Below are positions 59,112-64,000 of a stretch of 64,000 bases of DNA, piece by piece. Under the pieces are notes generated by a model, which was not told the DNA's origin, made no database searches, and saw only the letters and a program-made list of their open reading frames with translations. The stretch is taken from contig NZ_NKHF01000035.1 in assembly GCF_002744175.1 (NCBI RefSeq), positions 1-64,000 on the forward strand. Direction: 5' to 3'. Position 1 is the stretch's first letter, and each line of letters opens with the position of its first letter. The position numbers were made by a program, and so were the translations under genes. This DNA comes from Pseudoalteromonas piscicida (lineage in GTDB: Bacteria; Pseudomonadota; Gammaproteobacteria; Enterobacterales; Alteromonadaceae).

Positions 59112-59218
59112 CTATAATAGACTGCGGTTTTAAAAAAGAGTTCCAACAATTACAGAAAAAATTGTATTTTTCTATCCCTGTTTAGAAACCGCTTTTTCAA
59201 CAGGCCCTTAATAGCGAA

Positions 59219-60367
59219 TTAATTTAATATCAATTGCTGAGCTGTATCCATCACACCTGGATAATCGGCTTCTGGTAAAATTTCAGCCAGCTCTGCTAAA
59301 GCTTCACCTAGCTGATGCAGTGAACCAGCAGACACATTGATATGGCCCATTTTGCGACCTGGCTTTGCCGATTTCCCGTACCAGTGACTCGTCACACCTG
59401 ACACCGCTAAGACCTGGGCAGGAATATGATCTTGCCCCAGCACATTAATCATAGCCGTCGGGCGCAATAAAGAAGTGTCACCAACAGGTAAATCTGCCAC
59501 AGCACGAATATGGTTTTCGAACTGACTAACATGGGCGCCTTGCTGCGTCCAGTGCCCTGAGTTATGTACCCGAGGTGCGATTTCGTTGACCAATAACTCC
59601 CCATCAACATCGAAGAATTCAATGGCTAACACACCCACATAATCAAGCGCATTGGCTAACTTGGCAAAAGCATCTTCTGCTTGTGCCTGAATATTCGCTT
59701 TTTCTTTACCCGCAATAGATAAAGTTAGCACGCCATTAGTATGCTGATTTTCGGTAAGTGGGTATATTTTGCAATCCCCATTTTTTGTACGAACACCAAT
59801 AATTGATACTTCGCGGTCGAATGGGATCATTTTCTCTGCGACAATTGAATGAGGCTGGGCGTCTGTACCGGCTTGTAAAAATGCCGACATCTCTGCCCAG
59901 ATAGTCTCTATCTCAGCTTCTGATTTTACTCGCCATTGACCTTTTCCGTCGTAGCCCGCTTGGCAGGTTTTAACCACTAACGGCAATCCGAGTTCATCTA
60001 TTGCGCTAAGAAAGTGAGGCTTATCTGTGATAATTTTAAACGGCGCACAAGCGACTTTTGTTTTTTCAAGCAAGGCCTTTTCTTTAGCCCTATCACCGCC
60101 GGTTGCAATCGCTTCGGCACCAGGATAAAACTTACCGCTTTGCTGGCATACGGTGAGTACATCCAATGGAATGTGTTCGAACTCCGCTGTGATCGCATCA
60201 GCGTTTGCAATTGCTTGTTGCAGGGATTCCGATGTTGTCGTAAAAGTAACGGGGTTTATTACTGTTTTACTTCCAACATCATACGCGAGTACGTTAATAT
60301 CAAGGTGAGTCGCTGAAAGACTCATCATCCGAGCCAATTGGCCCGCACCTAAAACAAGAATATTCAT
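59219..60367 (-). CDS. purK: 5-(carboxyamino)imidazole ribonucleotide synthase PurK
   Basis: ATP-dependent carboxylation of aminoimidazole ribonucleotide in purine synthesis. 382 residues with the ATP-grasp fold. It begins MNILVLGAGQLARMMSLSA and includes DAITAEFEHIPL, the lid VKTCQAGYDGKGQWRV, EKMIPFDREVSIIGVR, and NEIAPRVHNSGHWTQQGA. It starts 1 bp after purE, so the pair is co-translated; a strong terminator lies 175 bp downstream. Confidence 0.96.
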   Translation of the reverse strand: MNILVLGAGQLARMMSLSATHLDINVLAYDVGSKTVINPVTFTTTSESLQQAIANADAITAEFEHIPLDVLTVCQQSGKFYPGAEAIATGGDRAKEKALLEKTKVACAPFKIITDKPHFLSAIDELGLPLVVKTCQAGYDGKGQWRVKSEAEIETIWAEMSAFLQAGTDAQPHSIVAEKMIPFDREVSIIGVRTKNGDCKIYPLTENQHTNGVLTLSIAGKEKANIQAQAEDAFAKLANALDYVGVLAIEFFDVDGELLVNEIAPRVHNSGHWTQQGAHVSQFENHIRAVADLPVGDTSLLRPTAMINVLGQDHIPAQVLAVSGVTSHWYGKSAKPGRKMGHINVSAGSLHQLGEALAELAEILPEADYPGVMDTAQQLILN

Positions 60368-60368
60368 G

Positions 60369-60851
60369 TTACTTCGCAGGATCTGGGTTAGCTAGTACGG
60401 TTTCTGTTTGTTCTTTTCTGAACGCTTCCACTTTTGCAAATATCTCTGGCTGTTGACAGCCTAAGATTTGAGCCGCTAATAATCCAGCATTTGCAGCGCC
60501 AGCATCACCAATGGCAAGTGTTCCCACAGCCACGCCTTTTGGCATTTGGCAAATTGAAAGCAGTGAATCAACACCGTTAAGTGTTTTCGATTTTACCGGT
60601 ACACCAAGTACTGGCAAGCTTGTAAATGCCGCAGCCATACCAGGTAAATGTGCAGCGCCGCCGGCACCTGCGATAATCACTTTGATCCCACGCTCTGCAG
60701 CAGTCGAAGCATAGTCAGCAAGAAGCTGAGGGGTACGGTGAGCAGAAACTACCTTTGTTTCATACTCAATGCCAAACTTTTCTAACATCTCGGCTGCATG
60801 CTGCATTGTAGGCCAATCTGATTTCGACCCCATAATGATGCCAACGGTCAT
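60369..60851 (-). CDS. purE: N5-carboxyaminoimidazole ribonucleotide mutase PurE
   Basis: Class I PurE that moves the carboxylate of N5-CAIR to C4. 160 residues. [19 protein letters not shown], the active His in VSAHRTP, and [13 protein letters not shown] are all present, with [19 protein letters not shown] at the end. ATG 60851 is chosen because GAGGAA lies just upstream and homologues start there. Confidence 0.96.
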   Translation of the reverse strand: MTVGIIMGSKSDWPTMQHAAEMLEKFGIEYETKVVSAHRTPQLLADYASTAAERGIKVIIAGAGGAAHLPGMAAAFTSLPVLGVPVKSKTLNGVDSLLSICQMPKGVAVGTLAIGDAGAANAGLLAAQILGCQQPEIFAKVEAFRKEQTETVLANPDPAK

Positions 60852-60973
60852 AATAATTCCTCGACTAATTTTGAACGATACTGAGCTAAGGTCCTTCATG
60901 CCTTAGCTCGGCGCATTATACCCGAGTTCGTCTTTAATGCGAAGAATCAACTTATTGCAATTATCTAGTTGGG

Positions 60974-61180
60974 CTATTTAGAAATGGCCACTGGCTTCAT
61001 GGTTTGTGCTTTTGCCTTGTTGAAATAAAAGAAAAAATCTTTAGGTCCCATAATCAAGCACAGTATAGCCAGCCCGCCAGGAATGAGCACAAACTTCAGT
61101 ACCGGTCCCAGTATATAGCTGTAGAAAAAGATAAACGGTATAAAAAGGATATACCCGAAAAATAGACTCAAATAATGCAT
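60974..61180 (-). CDS. Small membrane protein of unknown function
   Basis: 68 residues, mostly hydrophobic: two helices (FFGYILFIPFIFFYSYILG and FVLIPGGLAILCLIMG), then a basic tail (KDFFFYFNKAKAQTMKPVAISK). AGGAG precedes the ATG. I do not recognise the family. It is divergent from a TetR gene and faces its twin operator, so it is likely a TetR target. Confidence 0.7.
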   Translation of the reverse strand: MHYLSLFFGYILFIPFIFFYSYILGPVLKFVLIPGGLAILCLIMGPKDFFFYFNKAKAQTMKPVAISK

Positions 61181-61202
61181 AACAACTCCTATTGAATATT
61201 TT

Positions 61203-61238
61203 ATTGAGCGCGCTCAATTATAATAATGAGCGCGCTCA
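61203..61238. promoter_or_regulatory. Twin palindromic operator for the adjacent TetR regulator
   Basis: ATTGAGCGCGCTCAAT (61203-61218, perfect) and a second TGAGCGCGCTCA (61227-61238) with the same 12-bp core. Their centres are 22 bp apart, about two helical turns. They lie between the divergent small membrane protein and the TetR gene, which fits autorepression plus control of the neighbour. Confidence 0.8.
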
Positions 61239-61311
61239 ATAAATGCAAATTATATCTCTAGTTCGTCGTGAATATATGCTAAACTAGCCAAGTAAAAGTT
61301 AAGGTAACCAT

Positions 61312-61833
61312 ATGAAAAAAAGAGAAATTACATACCAAAAAATTCTTGATGTGAGCTGGGGGCTATTCCAGGAGAATGGCTTTGAAAATACCACGACTAG
61401 GCAGATAGCACAGGCTGCGGGTGTCGCCTCTGGAACAGTTTTTGCGCATTTCCCTACCAAACTAGAGATTCTGAAAGTTGCGATGTATAACCAAATTGAG
61501 GCAATCATTGCAGAAGCTAAACTCACGGATGAACAGCATAGTGCAGTTCTCAAGTTACGACATTACGCAAAGTACTTGTTTGCTTTTTATCTGAGTAACA
61601 GAGATTTTAGTAAAGAGCTGCTATCAGGCGTTATCTGGCAAGTTCATTTTTTCAGTAGCCAACTTGAGCTGTTTAAACAGCTTTTATTTAGTGAGCAAGA
61701 ATATAATGAGGCAAAAGCCACGGTTATGATGGACTGTTACTTTATGACCTTGTTAGAAGGACTAAATAATGACAATAGCTCCGTTGAACAATTGCTTATT
61801 ACCCTTTCGCAAAAACTAAAATTACTTAGATAA
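61312..61833 (+). CDS. TetR family transcriptional regulator
   Basis: 173 residues. The N-terminal helix-turn-helix reads LFQENGFENTTTRQIAQAAGVASGTVFAHFPTKLEIL, the TetR hallmark. The C-terminal ligand domain has no family mark I recognise. AGGT precedes the ATG. It is divergent from the small membrane protein, with two palindromic sites in the gap. The ligand is unknown. Confidence 0.93.
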   Translation: MKKREITYQKILDVSWGLFQENGFENTTTRQIAQAAGVASGTVFAHFPTKLEILKVAMYNQIEAIIAEAKLTDEQHSAVLKLRHYAKYLFAFYLSNRDFSKELLSGVIWQVHFFSSQLELFKQLLFSEQEYNEAKATVMMDCYFMTLLEGLNNDNSSVEQLLITLSQKLKLLR

Positions 61834-61985
61834 AAAATTTGTATGATGTGTTCTTATTTAAAATATTCATATAAATTAGCTTGTACTTTGTTGTCAATGA
61901 CCATATAAATGCAGCTAGGACTATGTAATAAGCAAGTGCTTGGGAAAAGTTACTTAGTTCCTAACTTTTGTCTAACGAGGTCAAA

Positions 61986-62846
61986 ATGAAACGCGTCATC
62001 TTATTCCTTATCACTAACTTAGCCGTCATGCTTGTGTTAGGGATCGTGTTATCTATCGTCATGTCTGTGTTTGGTATATCTAGCCGAAGCTACACAGGCA
62101 TAATGGTTATTGCTGCCGTATTTGGATTCGGTGGTTCCTTTATTTCTCTTTACATGTCCAAGTGGATTGCAAAAAAATCAACTGGTGCATTTGTCATTGA
62201 GCAACCACGTAATGAAACTGAGCATTGGCTAGTCTCAACGGTGGCTGCACAAGCTAAAAAAGCCGGAATTGCAACACCAGAGGTTGCTATTTACGACAGC
62301 CCAGAAATGAATGCTTTTGCCACAGGTCCTAGCAAAAACAACAGTCTTGTCGCTGTTAGTACTGGCCTACTCCACAACATGAGCCAAGATCAAGCGGAAG
62401 CCGTGTTGGCGCATGAAGTATCGCACGTCGCAAACGGTGATATGGTTACGCTAACCTTAATCCAAGGTGTGGTAAATACCTTTGTGATCTTCTTTGCTAA
62501 AGTCTTAGCTGGAATTGTAGATAACTTCTTAAATAGTGATGAAGAAGAATCTGGCGGCAGCTGGACATATTTTCTCTTCGACATGATTTTCCAAATTCTA
62601 TTCGGGATTTTGGCGTCCGTTGTCGTTGCCTACTTTAGCCGTAAGCGTGAGTTTGCAGCTGACAAAGGCGCGGCAGATTTAGTCGGAGCACATAAGATGC
62701 GCTCGGCTTTAGAGCGATTGAAGCATAACCATGAATCACAACTCGAAGGTTCAATGATGGCTTTTGGTATTGCATCGGGTAAATCAGTCGCCGACTTTTT
62801 TGCCTCTCACCCTCCATTAGATGAGAGAATTAAAGCACTGTCATAA
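61986..62846 (+). CDS. htpX: Heat-shock protease HtpX
   Basis: Inner-membrane zinc metalloprotease that degrades misfolded membrane proteins with FtsH. 286 residues. Two N-terminal membrane helices ([40 protein letters not shown]) precede the HExxH site HEVSH at about 143-147 within [13 protein letters not shown]; the third ligand Glu is likely in [15 protein letters not shown] 61986 with ACGAGG upstream is chosen over a TTG at 61968. It ends at a terminator. Confidence 0.96.
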   Translation: MKRVILFLITNLAVMLVLGIVLSIVMSVFGISSRSYTGIMVIAAVFGFGGSFISLYMSKWIAKKSTGAFVIEQPRNETEHWLVSTVAAQAKKAGIATPEVAIYDSPEMNAFATGPSKNNSLVAVSTGLLHNMSQDQAEAVLAHEVSHVANGDMVTLTLIQGVVNTFVIFFAKVLAGIVDNFLNSDEEESGGSWTYFLFDMIFQILFGILASVVVAYFSRKREFAADKGAADLVGAHKMRSALERLKHNHESQLEGSMMAFGIASGKSVADFFASHPPLDERIKALS

Positions 62847-62881
62847 TACTCTCAAATTGAACAAGTACTAAAACAAAATCA

Positions 62882-62906
62882 GGGCAGCGCTAAGCTGCCC
62901 GTTTTT
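62882..62906 (+). terminator. Rho-independent terminator of htpX
   Basis: GGGCAGC / GCTGCCC stem with a 5-nt loop, then GTTTTT. The T run overlaps the stop codon of the convergent acetyltransferase gene. Confidence 0.88.
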
Positions 62907-63384
62907 ATAGCACGAGACGGTAAAGCCCTTCACTCACATAGCCAAAGCCTAAACGCACCAATAACCGAAGCGAGCGTTGATTCTCTGGTGAAACTCTTGC
63001 CAACACCGTAGTACCACTAAATGGCAGTTGCTTTTTTTGCTTCAATAGATGATTGAGTGCTTCATACATTATGCCATTTCCCCAGTGCTCCGGCGCAAGT
63101 TCATAGCCCAAGTAGATACCGTCAATATCTCCATCTTCTCGATAAAAACCAATACAGCCAATGATCAGATTGCTTTGTTTGCAAACTAGGCAAAATCTGC
63201 CACCAACTCGCTCATAAAAGCGCTCAATATCCATTTGGATCATACATTTTAAGTCTATATCTGTGAGACTGTCACCGTAGTCATTATAAGCTTTAACTTG
63301 GGGAAGATTGAGTAAGTGAAGCAGTTGATTACTGTCTCTGTGTCGAATAGGTCTAATAACCAGTCTTTCGGTTGCGAATTCCAT
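62905..63384 (-). CDS. GNAT family N-acetyltransferase (RimJ/RimL-like)
   Basis: 159 residues. It begins ATERLVIRPIRHRDSNQLLHLLNLPQV and has the acetyl-CoA motifs LGYELAPEHWGNGIMYEAL and VSPENQRSLRLLVRLGFGYVSEG, typical of the RimJ/RimL group (protein or small-amine acetylation). The substrate is unknown. Repeat copy 3 starts about 50 bp upstream of it. Confidence 0.9.
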   Translation of the reverse strand: MEFATERLVIRPIRHRDSNQLLHLLNLPQVKAYNDYGDSLTDIDLKCMIQMDIERFYERVGGRFCLVCKQSNLIIGCIGFYREDGDIDGIYLGYELAPEHWGNGIMYEALNHLLKQKKQLPFSGTTVLARVSPENQRSLRLLVRLGFGYVSEGLYRLVL

Positions 63385-63436
63385 CTACCACTCACGCAAA
63401 TATGTGATTAGCGCAATAGTAGCACCATTAGTGGAA

Positions 63437-63670
63437 ATTAACCTGAGGTTTGAATAAGGAATTATCTACCTTTTTGTTTTTATTGATATATTAAATTATT
63501 TCCTTATCTACCCAGAAAGTTTTGGGGTAACCCCACTCTCGCGTGCTACCTACGCCCTTGTAGGCAAGGCAAATTTACGCACCAATAGCAGTCTATTGGA
63601 AGTGAATTCAACGCAGTTAGCACTAAAACTAGCTGCTAGAAAGGCACTAATTACCCAAAACTCAGGTAAA
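63437..63670 (-). repeat. Interspersed TIR element, copy 3 (inverted, longer)
   Basis: A 234-bp inverted copy of the element at 2868-3074. The outer ends AACCTGAGGTTTGAATAAGG and ACCCAAAACTCAGGT are related inverted repeats. The central hairpin CCAATAG-CAGT-CTATTGG is kept. It differs from the other copies by about 30 extra bases next to the TTTTGGGG segment, with a short GGGGTAACCCC palindrome and a GCCTAC/GTAGGC pair, so it is more diverged. It fills the gap between the divergent acetyltransferase and small unknown gene. Confidence 0.75.
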
Positions 63671-63736
63671 TCACATCTTTCAATTTTATGATTTACCGGA
63701 TTGTTTTATAATGGTCGTTTTTTGGGAGTAGTATTA

Positions 63737-63937
63737 ATGAGCGAAGAATTCAAAGTTATTCCACCCACGACTAAAGTTTATTGCCCAGAGCGAGGCGAAG
63801 GCTGGACATTAACGGGTATCACAGGAATAGATGAAAATGCGTCGGTCATGTTTTCTGGGGTTCGCTACACCATTTCAGCCAAGGAAATCGTAGAATCATT
63901 ACTACCAAATTATGCCGCTAAGCATACAACCGACTAA
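63737..63937 (+). CDS. Small protein of unknown function
   Basis: 66 residues, MSEEFKVIPPTTKVYCPERG then WTLTGITGIDENASVMFSGVRYTISAKEIVESL. GGGAG lies just before ATG 63737. The predicted structure is a small beta-sheet domain with a C-terminal helix; I do not recognise the family. It is likely a real gene because of the start context and codon use, but the role is unknown. The upstream region is repeat copy 3. Confidence 0.6.
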   Translation: MSEEFKVIPPTTKVYCPERGEGWTLTGITGIDENASVMFSGVRYTISAKEIVESLLPNYAAKHTTD

Positions 63938-64000
63938 GTACCGCTCAAAGGCGGCCGTGGTAAGCCGCATTGTTTTAAATTTACCTTGATTAACTTGATG

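Overview
This window is a chromosomal segment of a marine gammaproteobacterium of the order Alteromonadales, most likely Pseudoalteromonas or a close relative. Three things point there. The base composition is moderately AT-rich. Several gene blocks keep the enterobacterial order: fur-fldA-ybfE-ybfF-seqA-pgm, lrp-ftsK-lolA-rarA-crcB-serS, and rmf next to fabA. The accessory content is also typical: a rhombosortase, CsiV beside mfd, an AguA/AguB agmatine pathway, a DUF4382 lipoprotein, TonB receptors and S9/S41 peptidases. The genus is an inference. No rRNA, tRNA, CRISPR array, prophage or insertion-sequence transposase was seen.

Layout. 0-6.4 kb: iron and redox regulation (fur, fldA), replication control (seqA) and sugar phosphate metabolism (pgm), then astE of arginine catabolism. 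6.4-10.6 kb: a branched-chain 2-oxoacid dehydrogenase operon (E1 alpha, E1 beta, E2 with two lipoyl domains) behind a perfect 16-bp palindrome. 10.8-13.8 kb: a large TonB-dependent receptor. 13.9-20.4 kb: a minus-strand run aguA-aguB-mfd-csiV-small lipoprotein. 20.5-24.2 kb: a PilZ-like protein, a chemoreceptor and a DUF4382 lipoprotein. 24.2-32.4 kb: ald divergent from lrp, then ftsK-lolA-rarA-crcB-serS, with an apparent 1-base frameshift near the start of rarA. 32.4-36.4 kb: rmf, fabA with a FabR-like operator, and a three-gene overlap of a tandem pterin-synthase-fold protein, an M23 peptidase and a YciA-type thioesterase. 36.6-48 kb: a lysozyme-inhibitor-like lipoprotein, three overlapping response regulators (REC-PAS?-EAL, REC-HDOD, REC-PAS?), and a tight operon of response regulator, MoxR ATPase, DUF58, transglutaminase and Na+/H+ antiporter. 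48-59 kb: mostly housekeeping and secreted enzymes (S41 peptidase, MiaE, sulfotransferase, MAPEG, SIMPL, malic enzyme, gamma-glutamyltransferase, rhombosortase, S9 peptidase). 59-64 kb: purEK, a TetR regulator with a twin operator, HtpX, a GNAT acetyltransferase and a small unknown protein.

The least explained signals are non-coding. A roughly 207-234 bp interspersed element with terminal inverted repeats occurs three times (before seqA, between rmf and fabA, and near the right end) and looks like a MITE or mobile hairpin family. A terminator-like hairpin ahead of the MAPEG gene has a 3' arm that is also that gene's ribosome binding site. A stretch of three stem-loops ending in a terminator follows purK and could be a small RNA. 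All similarity statements come from reading motifs and recalling families; no search was run.
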